This document shows, piece after piece, positions 50,618-61,510 of a DNA stretch of 64,000 bases; position 1 is the first letter of the stretch; the number at the start of each line of letters is the position of its first letter. The DNA is from Marispirochaeta aestuarii. Lineage in GTDB: Bacteria > Spirochaetota > Spirochaetia > JC444 > Marispirochaetaceae. Below the pieces are notes generated by a model. It was not told the origin of the DNA. It ran no database searches and saw only the letters and a list, made by a program, of their open reading frames with translations. A program made the position numbers and the translations under genes. The stretch lies in assembly GCF_002087085.1 (NCBI RefSeq), contig NZ_MWQY01000001.1:124001-188000 (forward strand), written 5' to 3'.

Positions 50618-53600
50618 GCATAGCCCGGCTGGTTCTTGATAATTTCAAATATCGCCTTTGTTGCTTCACGATCCCGCCCAACAAGAGGAAACAGCGCATT
50701 GAGGACTTGTTTCTCACGTGTGTCGTCACCCCTCCATCCTGCCGGGGCTTTTTCTCTCATGGCATGGTCGATTTCAAGCGTCAGGTCAAGTCGCGTTGTT
50801 CCGAAGTACTCCGGGGTTTCTCTTGCTTCTCCGGCAGCAGTCGGATCGGCAAGAATCGAGGGCAGATTATTGTAGATCACCATCGCTTCACGTTTACCAA
50901 CCAGTTCAGCCGGGATTTCCTCATCAGCCTGACCTTTGGCCATCTGCTCAACCAGAGCTTCAGCTTTACGGAGAAAAGCTTCATAGGATTCCGTGTCATC
51001 GCGCTTTTGTTTTATAAGGTCATCAAACAACTTCGACAGTTCTTCGTAAAACCTGGGATCGGTCAACTGATCGCGAATGATCGTCTTGCGAACGTTGTTG
51101 ATTATGCCCTCGGCAACAGCATTCTTTGAGAGTTTTCCTTTATCGTTGAGCTTCTTCGCGATGGCGTCATGGATACCGGTCTCTATGATCAATTCAACCA
51201 GTGAATAGTTGTTCACCGTTCCCAGAGGGTCAGCTGGTTCGGCTTGAATATAGGTGTTGATGAGGTGGCGCATGTCCGCCTCATAGGGCTTGATGTCAAG
51301 CTCTTCACCGGAGTGCTTCTTGATCGCAGCACGAATCTCACTGAAGAATTCAACTTCTCTGTTCAGCAAGGCGATTTCGGTAGAGGAGTAACCGGCTTCT
51401 TCGAGATCCTGAGAAATGGCGGCAAAAGCCCGAACAAAGGTTGCCACCGATTTGTAGAACGAAATACGCAGAGCCTCAGTGTCATTCAGCGCATTTGGAT
51501 CATTGGCGTCACCACAGAAGTAGCGCAGATACTGCTCTACCTCACGCGGTGCAGGAACCGGCTCACAAAGATATTTCAAGGCTTCGCGGGCAGCTTCGAG
51601 CTTCGCTTTTCCCTCTTTCAACCAATCCCTGAGATGGATGTTGTTGCTCCCACCGCTGCCTTCGTCAATGTCCAACTTGTCCGAGCTGTAAACCGCAATG
51701 GCCTGCTGCACGTCCCTAAAAAGCTCCTTGAAATCGACGATATACCCATAATCCTTATCGTCTCCATCGAGACGGTTTGTGCGACAAATGGCTTGAAATA
51801 GATTATGGTCGTGTAGTTCGTTATCGAGGTAGATATAAGAACAGGATGGGGCATCGAAGCCGGTTAAAAGCTTGCTGACCACGATCAGCAATTTGCAGTT
51901 GGCAGGCTCTTCAATAAAGCGCCGCTTGGTTTCATCCTCATACTGTTTGGTCGTCTGGCCGTTCTTCAGCACATGCTGGGTGTAGGTATCGAACTTGTAG
52001 CGCTCATCGCTGTTGGCGGGCTCTCTTGAGATCGCGTTATGGTTTGGCTCGTAAGAGGTGATGATGCCACAGTACTGGCCAAAAGAAGTGTTCTGGAACA
52101 GCCGGAAATAGTGACAGGCGTCATAAATGGAAGCCGCAACCAGAATGGCCGTACCCCGATCGTTATTCAGACGCGGTTTGAGGCCAAAATCCTCGATTAT
52201 GTTGGCGACAATGCGTTGCTTGCGCTCCCCTGCGCTCATTAATTCTTCCATGGTTGCCCATCGTTTGCGCAGAATAGCCTTCTGGAAATTATTCAGGTTC
52301 CTGGTCTTTCGATCGAACCAGGCATCAATGGCGTTCTGTGATGTCAGTCGCTGCGGTACGTCGCGGGCTTCGTATTTGAGGTCAAGAATTACGCCGTCGG
52401 CGACTCCTTGATGAAATTTATAGGTATGGATATAAGTACCGAACACCTCACGGGTGGTCTTCCTGTCTTTACGCAGCAACGGGGTACCGGTAAAGCCGAT
52501 GAAGATGGCGTCTTGCATCCAGTGTTTCATCTGTTTGTTCATATCGCCACCTTGGGTCCGGTGGCACTCATCCACAAAGATGTAAAAACGCCCATGAATC
52601 GGCGGCGGGTCATTCTTGATGCCAGGATCGAACTTGTGGATGAGCGCACAGAGCAGGCGTGGTGTGGTAGCGCTGAGTTTCTCCAAGAACTGCGCTCGCG
52701 AGGTAATACGAGGCGATGGTGCTTCCTCGCCGATCACCCCGGCGTTGCGCACGACACCCTCGATTTGCTTATCCAACTCGTCGCGGTCGGTTATAACCAG
52801 AATTCGCGCATTCGGATCGTGCTCCATCAGCCATTTGGCGATCAACACCATGAGAATGCTTTTGCCGCTGCCCTGGGTATGCCAGATGACTCCCCCTTCT
52901 CGTTGTCGGATGCGCTCCTGAGCTGCTTTGACGCCGAAATACTGGTGAGGTCTGGGTACCTTCTTCTGACCCGCATCATAAATTATGAAGTTGCGGATCA
53001 TGTCCAGCAGTCGCTTTTTATCGCACATCTGGGCTATAGGTCTGTCGAGCAATGTCCCGGTCTCCATTGCACTGCCACCTTCCTCGTCTTTCCATTGAAC
53101 GAAGAACTGCTCGGGGGTACCGGTGGTGCCGTAACGGAGTCCCTGAGAATCGCTGCCCGCGAAGACGAGCTGAACCGTGCTGAAAAAGCCGATATTAAAA
53201 ATCTCTTCCTGGTTGGTAATCAGCTGGCGTACACCGTCAGCCAGTTCCACTGAACTGCGTTTAAGTTCGATCACGCCGATGGCGATACCGTTGATATACA
53301 AAACCAGATCGGGGCGTCGTTCATAGCCGCCTTTCAGAGTTACTTCCTCGGCCAGGGCAAAATCGTTTTCCTCCGGATGCTCCCAGTCGATGATGTGCAC
53401 ATCTACGTGTGGTTGACCTGGTGCAAGCAGCACCTTGACCGGGTAGCGCAACAGGTTATAGGTGCGCATGTTGGCCTGGTAGAGGGCGACGCCAGTGGTG
53501 TCGGCAGCGGTTTCCAGCTTTTGCAGAGCGGCGGATATGTGGGCATCCGAATAGCCGCGCCTATTGAGGTTTTCCCTGAGATAGTCTGTCTCGATTGGAC

Positions 53601-53727
53601 GGTTGTTTTCTCGTTTGTGCCAGTCTCCAAGGTAGTGATAACCCAGATAACTCGGGTTGGTTGCATCTGTAAAAAGAGATATTACCCGGGTTTGGGTGGT
53701 TCGTTCGGGTCGTACTCTCTCCATCAC
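50614..53727 (-). CDS. hsdR: Type I restriction enzyme R subunit (translocase/nuclease)
   Basis: 1037 residues. N-terminal PD-(D/E)xK nuclease with [21 protein letters not shown] split over 135-157; SF2 motor with HTQGSGKS near 282, DECHRTQGG near 387 and GFTGTPLL; then [19 protein letters not shown] and [10 protein letters not shown]-terminal helical region contacts the methylase. It translocates DNA and cleaves at a distance when the HsdMS target is unmethylated. ATG overlaps the DUF262 stop by 4 nt. Confidence 0.95.
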   Translation of the reverse strand: MMERVRPERTTQTRVISLFTDATNPSYLGYHYLGDWHKRENNRPIETDYLRENLNRRGYSDAHISAALQKLETAADTTGVALYQANMRTYNLLRYPVKVLLAPGQPHVDVHIIDWEHPEENDFALAEEVTLKGGYERRPDLVLYINGIAIGVIELKRSSVELADGVRQLITNQEEIFNIGFFSTVQLVFAGSDSQGLRYGTTGTPEQFFVQWKDEEGGSAMETGTLLDRPIAQMCDKKRLLDMIRNFIIYDAGQKKVPRPHQYFGVKAAQERIRQREGGVIWHTQGSGKSILMVLIAKWLMEHDPNARILVITDRDELDKQIEGVVRNAGVIGEEAPSPRITSRAQFLEKLSATTPRLLCALIHKFDPGIKNDPPPIHGRFYIFVDECHRTQGGDMNKQMKHWMQDAIFIGFTGTPLLRKDRKTTREVFGTYIHTYKFHQGVADGVILDLKYEARDVPQRLTSQNAIDAWFDRKTRNLNNFQKAILRKRWATMEELMSAGERKQRIVANIIEDFGLKPRLNNDRGTAILVAASIYDACHYFRLFQNTSFGQYCGIITSYEPNHNAISREPANSDERYKFDTYTQHVLKNGQTTKQYEDETKRRFIEEPANCKLLIVVSKLLTGFDAPSCSYIYLDNELHDHNLFQAICRTNRLDGDDKDYGYIVDFKELFRDVQQAIAVYSSDKLDIDEGSGGSNNIHLRDWLKEGKAKLEAAREALKYLCEPVPAPREVEQYLRYFCGDANDPNALNDTEALRISFYKSVATFVRAFAAISQDLEEAGYSSTEIALLNREVEFFSEIRAAIKKHSGEELDIKPYEADMRHLINTYIQAEPADPLGTVNNYSLVELIIETGIHDAIAKKLNDKGKLSKNAVAEGIINNVRKTIIRDQLTDPRFYEELSKLFDDLIKQKRDDTESYEAFLRKAEALVEQMAKGQADEEIPAELVGKREAMVIYNNLPSILADPTAAGEARETPEYFGTTRLDLTLEIDHAMREKAPAGWRGDDTREKQVLNALFPLVGRDREATKAIFEIIKNQPGYA

Positions 53728-55658
53728 GTTAAACCATCCCGTGGCTGACCCTCGAATACCGCCTCTTCTACATCCTCGTCGCGAAGGCGGTCAATTTCAT
53801 CATCGTCTTCTGTTGTAGTATCAAAAGCATCTGCAATGTAGAGCAAATTCCCCAACTCTTCTCTAAGAATTTCTCGTCGGGCATTGAAGAATTCCGGGAA
53901 GTCGTCAAACGCTAACTTCAATTCCTCAGGGAAATAGTTGCTCGTGATGAAATGCTCACGTTCACGATTGGACATTCTCTGAAGCCAGTCCTTCAATGGT
54001 GTTGCGTTCTTGGACTGATTCTGCGACCCTTCCATAAGTTGCAGATTGGGAACCTGGTCGCGCCATTCCCACCATTGTGCGTACTGCTCAGAATTAATGC
54101 CCATTGCCTCAAATTCTTCACGACAGAACTTTGAAGCCGGATGGATATGGTCCTGATGGAAAGAATTCTCTCCGTACCGTAGCTGAGGATAAAGCAGTTG
54201 TAGTACGGCAAATGCGGCAGGTCCTTTGCGGTATTCAATAAACCGATTTACATCTTCTGCGGTAACCTTGAGTGATTTGCCGCCCGGCAACTGTACATCG
54301 GCAAAACATCTAAAGTCAAATGTCTTGTAGGTATCTCTAAGTGGATAAAACCCATCGGATTGTCGGGCGTCTGCTCGTAATGTATTTCGAATTTTGCTGA
54401 GGAGCTGGTCCTGGGATGATCCAAAAACTTGTTTCAGTAATGCATGAACCAGATAAAGTCTCAGCTCATTCCGGGACTTTTTATCCAGAGAACCACCTTT
54501 ATATATGTAGTACACAATTGGGATAGTAGCATTGTTGGATGTGAGTGTCTCTTTTGAAAAACCGAACTCTACCAATAGTTCAACCGTTCTCACTATGGCT
54601 TTGGCAATCTTTTGCCACTGTTCACGTATTGTCTGTACATTTTCAGCCTTGAACGAATGAACCTTATAAAGCACAGGGCCGTCGCTGAGAACAAGACAAC
54701 AACGCATAAGATATTCTGTACCAAATCCAAAACCCTGACCTAATCCGTTAATTGTTTTTTGAATTGTTTCGATCTCTTCTCGCCCGTTGTCCCAGGTGGC
54801 TACAATGGTCGAAAACAGAAGATCTGTTTTGCTTAATACAGTCCCGCCACTGTTGACTCGCACGAATATCTTCAGGATGTCTTCTAGGTCATCCTTGGAG
54901 ACCTCAAAATAGTTAATCAGAGGTTCTTCCCGAACCCGCTTGTTAAGATCCGCCAACCCTTTGCGGACAAACCTGCGTGCACCACGAAGCGCTTCCGCTT
55001 GTGACGAATCAACGCAGGAGATGGCCACCTGGTCGATGTAGTGATCAATGTCGGGATCTTTCGGCCATTCCATAATCTCTCCGACGCGGAACCAGCACAT
55101 ATGTTCTTTGTTTGTGGGATTATCCTGCGTTTGACGCATGGTGTGGCTATTGACAGCAGCCGTGGTTAGAAAGCGAAATTCAAAATTTCGCTGTTCATCT
55201 TGTTCTAGCCCCCCGTCTATGTTCTGTCGATAGGGCAGGGAGAGAAGGTTTAGATATAGATATGTTTTCTTGTATGCATCCGGGCTTGATGAACGTTTCC
55301 GGTAGCCCTTTTCGGTATGTGTACCCTGGAGCCCAATATAGATTGAGCTCAGTCGTTGCTGGCCGTCTAGTACACCGGTAATTTTATCCGGTGTAAAGGC
55401 ACCGACTTTCCTATCATTGAAAGGTGTTCGCTCGTCGTAGAATCTATTGAACTCGTAAAACACATAGTTATTCGCGTTCTTTTTATCGAGTTTCCAAAAA
55501 AGAAAAGTCCCAAAGGGATAACCACGCATAATCGAGTCGAATAGCAACTCAATTTGCCCTTTGCCCCAAACAAAGCGTCGTTGCAGTGCGGGCAGAAACA
55601 TACGGCCGCCTTCGATCTCGCTTATAGCATCATACAGAGACATTTTATGGTAACTCAT
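53724..55658 (-). CDS. DUF262/DUF1524 (GmrSD-like) putative nuclease
   Basis: 644 residues. The N-terminal DUF262 domain has [19 protein letters not shown] and the NTP-binding DGQQR near 98; the C-terminal part has [12 protein letters not shown] near 500 and [14 protein letters not shown], the HNH-type nuclease motif of DUF1524. This matches single-chain GmrSD or BrxU-type modification-dependent restriction enzymes, which cut glucosylated or otherwise modified phage DNA. It is placed between the restriction genes and overlaps hsdR by 4 nt. The 120 nt before it hold no clear promoter. Composition is strikingly A+T-rich. Confidence 0.87.
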   Translation of the reverse strand: MSYHKMSLYDAISEIEGGRMFLPALQRRFVWGKGQIELLFDSIMRGYPFGTFLFWKLDKKNANNYVFYEFNRFYDERTPFNDRKVGAFTPDKITGVLDGQQRLSSIYIGLQGTHTEKGYRKRSSSPDAYKKTYLYLNLLSLPYRQNIDGGLEQDEQRNFEFRFLTTAAVNSHTMRQTQDNPTNKEHMCWFRVGEIMEWPKDPDIDHYIDQVAISCVDSSQAEALRGARRFVRKGLADLNKRVREEPLINYFEVSKDDLEDILKIFVRVNSGGTVLSKTDLLFSTIVATWDNGREEIETIQKTINGLGQGFGFGTEYLMRCCLVLSDGPVLYKVHSFKAENVQTIREQWQKIAKAIVRTVELLVEFGFSKETLTSNNATIPIVYYIYKGGSLDKKSRNELRLYLVHALLKQVFGSSQDQLLSKIRNTLRADARQSDGFYPLRDTYKTFDFRCFADVQLPGGKSLKVTAEDVNRFIEYRKGPAAFAVLQLLYPQLRYGENSFHQDHIHPASKFCREEFEAMGINSEQYAQWWEWRDQVPNLQLMEGSQNQSKNATPLKDWLQRMSNREREHFITSNYFPEELKLAFDDFPEFFNARREILREELGNLLYIADAFDTTTEDDDEIDRLRDEDVEEAVFEGQPRDGLT

Positions 55659-55778
55659 ATCAACCTCTTTTTCTCGTTAATAGTTTGCACATTATGGCAG
55701 AACGGAACATACAGGAGATTTTACGCCGCTGTTTAAGTTCTGCGAGCCCTGGATCCAATAATATTTTGTCGATTTCTT

Positions 55779-56789
55779 TTATAGCTTGTATAGTGTGCGA
55801 TACCAATCCGCCCACTCCTTAAGTGAATTATTTCGAAGTGTTTCTGCTGCCTGGATAACATCCCTCGAAGTAAATATTGAAAATTTCGAATTGTTGCCGA
55901 TCAGGTCTATGTAGTCTTTGATGGAAGCATCAAGAGCCGTATTCCTGGGATGCCGAACAACTGAGAAGTGGGCATGCATGAAGGTCCCTTGCTGTTCTAC
56001 TGCGAATGTCAGCAGTTGGTTACGCCAAAGCTGGTTCATGCCTCCCTGGAATGGACACTCTTCGTGTTTTGCATGATTTACAAAGAAATCTCGGTGGATT
56101 TCAGAAATGTCCCAGTACCTGTACCCACAGATATCGTGGTAGTAGCAGGAATCTTTGCTTTCCATAATCTCACGGAAGTTTCGCGTACAGTCGTGGCGTA
56201 TTTTATCCGTACGCCCCTTGCTCTTATATCCTCCACATTTCGTGAACTCCTTTTCCGTCAACTTGTGTTCAATCAACCAAAGGCATGGTTCGTCGTTGTG
56301 GTTGTAGTAGGCAATCGCCAGATCAGCATCGGTTCCGGCCATTGCGCTCTTATCGTTAAGCGCACCTGTGGGTTCATCCCAATATTCAATTCTCCAGCCG
56401 TGATCCAATTTATCAGTGGCGAGACGTGCGAAGTCTGGATTAAGTTTTCTGATAATCTCATTTGCTCCGGGATTCAGTAAAATTGGCAAGAACAGATTAA
56501 TGTTTGCCGCCTGCGAGCTGGCCATGTGGTTGAAGTACTTGTGGATACGGAAAGGGAAACGATCATGGTGTTCCATCATCCGTGAGACAAGGTCCCTGTG
56601 CAGAACCCGGAGATTTTCAGCGTACCGTTCTGGCAGGATGGCATCATATTCAATGCCGCGGTCGTGTCCAGGATCCTTGGTGATATTTTCCCATTTCCAG
56701 TTGATTAGGTGGACATACATTTCGAGTTGGAAGTTGTTTAGATTATTGGGCAGTTTGTAATCTTGTCCGTCTATTTTTTGTATTCTCAT
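55779..56789 (-). CDS. Putative PD-(D/E)xK nuclease with cysteine cluster
   Basis: 336 residues, no signal peptide. GTDADLAIAYY (D154, D156) followed after about 18 residues by LIEHKLTE (E174, K176) is a PD-(D/E)xK active-site pattern. Cysteines C185, C201, C215, C221 and C245 surround the region after the core, as expected for a bound metal or Fe-S cluster like that of AddB or Cas4 nucleases. The whole resembles the PGN_0703-type putative restriction endonucleases, from memory. Lies 34 nt after DUF1643 in the restriction operon. Confidence 0.6.
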   Translation of the reverse strand: MRIQKIDGQDYKLPNNLNNFQLEMYVHLINWKWENITKDPGHDRGIEYDAILPERYAENLRVLHRDLVSRMMEHHDRFPFRIHKYFNHMASSQAANINLFLPILLNPGANEIIRKLNPDFARLATDKLDHGWRIEYWDEPTGALNDKSAMAGTDADLAIAYYNHNDEPCLWLIEHKLTEKEFTKCGGYKSKGRTDKIRHDCTRNFREIMESKDSCYYHDICGYRYWDISEIHRDFFVNHAKHEECPFQGGMNQLWRNQLLTFAVEQQGTFMHAHFSVVRHPRNTALDASIKDYIDLIGNNSKFSIFTSRDVIQAAETLRNNSLKEWADWYRTLYKL

Positions 56790-56823
56790 ATCAATATAGT
56801 CCTGCGGATAAGGTGTCTGTTCA

Positions 56824-57369
56824 TCATGATTTCACAATAAACGGTTGAGGGCTTAGATTTCCCGGTAGATATAACGGATGAGTCGGTGTTCCGTTTTTTG
56901 TCAGGCGCAGATAGCAGAGTCGCGGATGATCGCTGAGGAGAGCGACCACTTCGTTGCTATGCCGATGAAGTGCTTTGGGAGGCAAGCCGTACGCCAGTAC
57001 CACGGTTTCGGCTTCGGCGGCCATCTCAATAATCATTTGATCGTTTTGCGGGCCCACCGGGTCATGCACCTTAAGCAGTCGATTCTTGTCGGTTGCCCGG
57101 TAGGCATGGACATTGCCTACCAGCTGTCCGCCAAAACCCCAAGAGCGTGAAAACTTGCCTGTCTTACGGAGCGTTGGATCGCTGAAGTCGAGGCACGCTA
57201 CGCTGGGATTCATCAACAGCCAGAGCACCAGCGGTCGAGACGGGTCCCAAATTTCGCGCAACTGATAACGGTATCGCTGGCATGGGGAAAATACGGCGGT
57301 GACCTTGGAATCGTCCGGCCAGGCGGGGCGTACCTTGCCGCTTGGGTCGTGTTTTGGAGACGGGCTCAT
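56824..57369 (-). CDS. DUF1643 domain protein
   Basis: 181 residues; FSPCQRYRYQLREIWD, VLWLLMNPSVACLDFSDPTLRKTGKF (split over 47-72) and GNVHAYRATD identify DUF1643, common in mobile and defence regions and of unknown function. No membrane segment. Its ATG overlaps the hsdS stop by 4 nt, so it is translated together with the specificity subunit. Confidence 0.85.
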   Translation of the reverse strand: MSPSPKHDPSGKVRPAWPDDSKVTAVFSPCQRYRYQLREIWDPSRPLVLWLLMNPSVACLDFSDPTLRKTGKFSRSWGFGGQLVGNVHAYRATDKNRLLKVHDPVGPQNDQMIIEMAAEAETVVLAYGLPPKALHRHSNEVVALLSDHPRLCYLRLTKNGTPTHPLYLPGNLSPQPFIVKS

Positions 57370-58658
57370 ACAGTTGTTCTCGACGTTGCTACGAGTCGTG
57401 TCTTCCCGGTCAGCAGTTCCTGCATCATGGTCAGTTTGAGATCTTTGGTTTTGTCGCGGCGCTGTTCCAGAACGGCGATCTCGGCGTCCATGTCGGAGAG
57501 GACGGTGGCGATGGCGGTTTGCTCTTTGGTCTCTGGGACTGGAATATCGATCTCAAGATATTCATTTATTCGGATGTTGGGATATGTCGATGCCTCACAC
57601 AATGATGGCAACATACTTTTTATGCGATTTGAAGTGAGGAAAAAATATAAGAAGTTCGGGAAAATCGCTTTCGGACGAAGTCGCATCAGGAAATTGCTGA
57701 ATAGAAAAGCTCCAGCCAATGACCGATCAATAAGGACCATCTTTCCGGACTGAATGCTTGCCGCTGAGCCACTGGATTTCACAACGACCAAATCGCCAAC
57801 CGAAACGCCATAAGTCGCTACCTGTTCAGAGGTAAAGAACCGTGTTTGCATGATTTTGCCATTCCATCGGTCATCGTTCGAAATTTGGGCGGTTGTTGCG
57901 ACTGGCATTGGCAACAAAGTTGGTGATTGCCGTTCGACACCATATGTCCCACTCGGAGCGCAGTCGACTATCTCCCTAAGGCGCTTAACCTCCCACTCCC
58001 CCTCAAACCCCGGCAGGCGGGTCTCGCCGGTGAGGAGTTGCTGCATGGCAGCCTGTTTGAGATTGCGCTTCTTGGCGATCAGCCGGTCAAGTCCATCCAG
58101 CAGGGCATCCACGTCGCTCAAGGCGGTGGCGATGGCGCGTTGCTCGGGAAGCGTTGGAATGGGTGCAAGGACAAGCCCGAGATTCTGTTGCCCAACATTG
58201 GCGCGAACTGCGCCTTGTCCCATTGGAACAATTTGTGAACGGATGACGGAAGCGCGGAGTGCATACCCGGAATATACAGGGTTAAGGCGCTTGTTGAGCG
58301 GTCTACCTCGAATGACAAATCCTCCAAAAACGACACGTTCGGTTCCAAGATATGTTGCCGCTAAAGCAACCTCATCCTGCGTCTCCGAGGTGCGATTGAA
58401 TAGCACGTCACCCATGTGGACTGCGTAAGAAGAAATTACTGATTCAGGCAACGTAACCTGGCCGGTAACTTCAGGCCCGTGAATATGAGTATAGGTAATC
58501 GGTTCAAGCACATTGATAAAGCGGACACCCTGACCATACGATGCTTTGTCTGCATTGACACCGTTGCGGAATGCAAAGAGCTCAGCAAATGGTACTATCT
58601 CCCAATCTTCCGGAATCACCCCCACCTCGGTTTGTTTGTATCCCGGCTTCAGTTCCAT
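57366..58658 (-). CDS. hsdS: Type I restriction specificity subunit
   Basis: 430 residues with the duplicated layout of S subunits: a first target-recognition domain (about 15-170), conserved helix with IPTLPEQRAIATALSDVDALLDGLDRLI split over 170-197, LTGETRLPGFEGEW, second target-recognition domain (about 225-370), and a repeat helix (ETKEQTAIATVLSDMDAEI). The two recognition domains set the two halves of the split DNA site. Overlaps hsdM by 10 nt. Confidence 0.95.
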   Translation of the reverse strand: MELKPGYKQTEVGVIPEDWEIVPFAELFAFRNGVNADKASYGQGVRFINVLEPITYTHIHGPEVTGQVTLPESVISSYAVHMGDVLFNRTSETQDEVALAATYLGTERVVFGGFVIRGRPLNKRLNPVYSGYALRASVIRSQIVPMGQGAVRANVGQQNLGLVLAPIPTLPEQRAIATALSDVDALLDGLDRLIAKKRNLKQAAMQQLLTGETRLPGFEGEWEVKRLREIVDCAPSGTYGVERQSPTLLPMPVATTAQISNDDRWNGKIMQTRFFTSEQVATYGVSVGDLVVVKSSGSAASIQSGKMVLIDRSLAGAFLFSNFLMRLRPKAIFPNFLYFFLTSNRIKSMLPSLCEASTYPNIRINEYLEIDIPVPETKEQTAIATVLSDMDAEIAVLEQRRDKTKDLKLTMMQELLTGKTRLVATSRTTV

Positions 58659-61387
58659 ACCGCCCCCATTCGCTTGAGGTGTTCATCGACACGGGCCGAC
58701 AGGTCTGTCACTTCGCTCACCAGTTTCGGGAGCGGCGTGTCGTACCGTTCGGCAAGCTGACGAATGCGGGTGGTGAGAGTCTGAGAGACGCGATCCAGTT
58801 CACCCTGCACGGCCATGGCCAGAGTGGCCAGCCACTTGTCATCTACGACCAGGGTCTTGATCTCGTCCACGCTGAGCTGTGGGTATTTTTCATAGGCCAG
58901 CTTGTCCAGTGCGGCATCCGCTTCCTTGACCTTGCTTTTGAGTGCGCTTTGCTCGTCGAGCAGCGCCAGGAAACGAACTGTGGCATGCAGATCGACAAGA
59001 TTCTCCGGCAGAGGGTCGGCCTTGAGTCGCTTCTGGTATTGCTTCTCTACTTTGGCGAGAAGCTCAGACGCTTCTTTGGTTGCAGCCTTCTGCTCTTTGT
59101 CCGCTTCAAGATAACTGGTAAGTATCGCGCTCTCCTTCGGATCGCTGGTCGCGGCCAGTCGATCTTTGACTGCCTTGAGGGTCAAATTGCCCTTGTTGTT
59201 CTTCAACACGGAAATAAAGTGGTGATCGGTGAGAACTCGGATCTGCGTAGCGTGTTCCTCGGCCTGATCCATGAGGGCGCTGTAAGCGCGACTTGCGGTT
59301 TTGTCTTCCTCATTCCACACAGCGACGAGCGCCTGGGTGTATGCCTCCTGGGCGTCGCCCTTGGTGGAAACATCCTTCAGCGCACCCTCTTCACCGCCGT
59401 GCTCTTCGGCTAACTCGATGAGGCCGGTGCTAACAGCATCCAGTTCGTTTTGAAGGGCATCCAGCTCGGCCTGCTCTTCGGCGAAATAGCGAGCGACGAT
59501 AGTGGGTTTGGGGATCAGGTCGCAGACCCAGCCTTTGTCTTTCATCTCGCCCTTTTTCTTGCCGCTCTTGACCTCTTCCATGACACGATAGGGCCTGGCC
59601 ACCCAGCCATCGGCGGCGATCAGGTAGCAATCGTCCTGGATGGCTTCAGCCCAATAATCCATGAGGTGCTGGTAGATGTCATAGGCATCAAGCAGCGGGG
59701 CATTACGGAAATTTGTCAGCAAGTCCTCGGCAATGGTCTCAATCAGCGCTTTGGGGTGTCCTTCCTTGTTAAAGCCTTTCAGGGCCGGTGTGTTGGTTGT
59801 GCGCCAATGATCAAAGATTTTCGTTACGGCCGTTTTAAATGCCGTAAATTCGCTGTGACCCAGAATGGCCGACTTCACAGTAGAAATAGGCGATTTCAAC
59901 CTGGAATAACCGGGACGACCAGCGCTTTCGAAGAGTTCTTGCCGAACGCCGGGGATCACCTGCCAATAGGCATTCAGTGCATTGATATCCCGGTCGGGAA
60001 TCCCTCCGCGCAAATGACCGTCGATGTCCTGAATGTCCTCCGGGGAGGTAGAGTCGATGTAGCGTGGCAGATTAAGGTTGTAATCGTTTTTGGGGCCGGA
60101 AATCTCGTCGAAAGGCACCATGCGGGCATAGCGGGGTGTATTGGTCTGCTTGTTAAAGGTGTCGACAATCCTATGGATGTCCTGCTCGCGCAGACGGTTC
60201 TTGTTGCCGTCCTTGATAAAACCCTTGGAGGCGTCGATCATGAATACGCCCTTGCGCGCAGGCGCATTTTCCTTGTCGAGCACCAGGATGCATGCGGGAA
60301 TACCGGTGCCGTAAAACAGGTTGGCAGGCAGCCCGATGATACCTTTCAGATACCCGGAGCGGACCAGACGCTTGCGAATAACGGCCTCGGCATTGCCGCG
60401 AAACAGCACACCGTGCGGCAGGATGCAGGCCGCTTTGCCGGTACTTTTCATAGAGCGAATAATATGCAGCAGGTAAGCATAGTCACCCTGTTTTGCAGGT
60501 GGCTCTCCCCATTCAAATCGCTGGTACAGATCAGCGGCAGGCGAGAATCCGGTACTCCAGGCTTTGTCCGAAAACGGCGGATTTGCTACAACAAAGTCGT
60601 AGGTCCGCAAGTTCTCGCCATCCTTGAACTTTGGAGATGCGAGCGTGTTCCCATTAAGGATATTGGCTGTCGGAAAATCGTGCAGTATCATGTTCATGCG
60701 GGCAAGACCTGCGTTGGTCACGTCTTTTTCCTGCCCTTCAAGGGTGATGCGTGTGTCTGCCTCGGCAGCCACCTTTAAAAGCAGTGATCCGGATCCACAG
60801 GTCGGGTCATAGGCTGTAGTTGAGGCAACAGCATTCTGTGCAGAAATACCTATGACCTTCGCCATGACGCGGCTGACCTCAGAAGGTGTATAGAACTGCC
60901 CTTTGCTCTTGCCGCTCTCAGTAGCAAAGTGCCGCATGAGGTACTCGTAGGCATCCCCTAGAATATCGTCGTGATCGGCGCGGTTCCTGGAAAAATCGAG
61001 CTCAGGCTTTTGGAAGATGCTCACCAGATTGGTGAGTCTATCCACCATCGCCTTGCCCTCTCCGAGTTTGTTCGGGTCGTTAAAGTCGGGAAAGTCGCTG
61101 CGGGCCAGACGTGTATTGTTGTCAATCAGCGGCTGAATGATCTGCGTGTTGATCTTGTCGCCGATATCGCTCTTGCCCTTGAGTTTAATCATATCCTGAA
61201 AGCTGGAACCTTTTGGTATGACTACTGGTGGCTCAAACCCATCGTAGTTGGCGTATTTATCGGATATATATTTTATAAACAACATAAAAAGGACATAGTC
61301 CTTGTACTGGCTGGCATCCATTCCGCCGCGTAATTCATCGCAACTAGCCCAAAGGGATGAGTAAAGCTCAGATTTCTTGATGGCCAC
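58649..61387 (-). CDS. hsdM: Type I DNA adenine methyltransferase subunit, long form
   Basis: 912 residues. N-terminal helical bundle (YKDYVLFMLFIKYISDKYA), then the N6-methylase core with GQFYTPSEVSRVM, DPTCGSGSLLL for SAM, and VANPPFSDKAW near 268 for catalysis. The C-terminal roughly 350 residues are a long charged coiled-coil-rich extension, making it well above the usual 500-550 residues. GTG 61387 is chosen because AAAGGA lies 8 nt upstream, and the family start AIKKSELYSSLW follows. First gene of the island operon. Confidence 0.93.
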   Translation of the reverse strand: MAIKKSELYSSLWASCDELRGGMDASQYKDYVLFMLFIKYISDKYANYDGFEPPVVIPKGSSFQDMIKLKGKSDIGDKINTQIIQPLIDNNTRLARSDFPDFNDPNKLGEGKAMVDRLTNLVSIFQKPELDFSRNRADHDDILGDAYEYLMRHFATESGKSKGQFYTPSEVSRVMAKVIGISAQNAVASTTAYDPTCGSGSLLLKVAAEADTRITLEGQEKDVTNAGLARMNMILHDFPTANILNGNTLASPKFKDGENLRTYDFVVANPPFSDKAWSTGFSPAADLYQRFEWGEPPAKQGDYAYLLHIIRSMKSTGKAACILPHGVLFRGNAEAVIRKRLVRSGYLKGIIGLPANLFYGTGIPACILVLDKENAPARKGVFMIDASKGFIKDGNKNRLREQDIHRIVDTFNKQTNTPRYARMVPFDEISGPKNDYNLNLPRYIDSTSPEDIQDIDGHLRGGIPDRDINALNAYWQVIPGVRQELFESAGRPGYSRLKSPISTVKSAILGHSEFTAFKTAVTKIFDHWRTTNTPALKGFNKEGHPKALIETIAEDLLTNFRNAPLLDAYDIYQHLMDYWAEAIQDDCYLIAADGWVARPYRVMEEVKSGKKKGEMKDKGWVCDLIPKPTIVARYFAEEQAELDALQNELDAVSTGLIELAEEHGGEEGALKDVSTKGDAQEAYTQALVAVWNEEDKTASRAYSALMDQAEEHATQIRVLTDHHFISVLKNNKGNLTLKAVKDRLAATSDPKESAILTSYLEADKEQKAATKEASELLAKVEKQYQKRLKADPLPENLVDLHATVRFLALLDEQSALKSKVKEADAALDKLAYEKYPQLSVDEIKTLVVDDKWLATLAMAVQGELDRVSQTLTTRIRQLAERYDTPLPKLVSEVTDLSARVDEHLKRMGAVWN

Positions 61388-61468
61388 AATTCTATCCTTT
61401 TGATGTTCTTTTAGTCGACGTTCCGCCGGATTTTTTGAAGCGCTGAGTCGTAAGATCACACACCGTTA

Positions 61469-61498
61469 TTTATAACATATTTTTGGCCTCGATGTGAA
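61469..61498 (-). promoter_or_regulatory. Probable promoter of the restriction-modification operon
   Basis: Minus-strand TTCACA (61498-61493), 18-nt spacer, TATAAA (61474-61469), in an A+T-rich gap. It leaves a leader of about 75 nt before hsdM. Confidence 0.45.
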
Positions 61499-61510
61499 AT
61501 TACAAACGAT

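Noticed and set aside
49743-61510. Attachment-site direct repeats or an integrase marking the restriction island
   Set aside because: I compared the two A+T-rich junctions by eye and found no convincing repeat, tRNA end, integrase or transposase.
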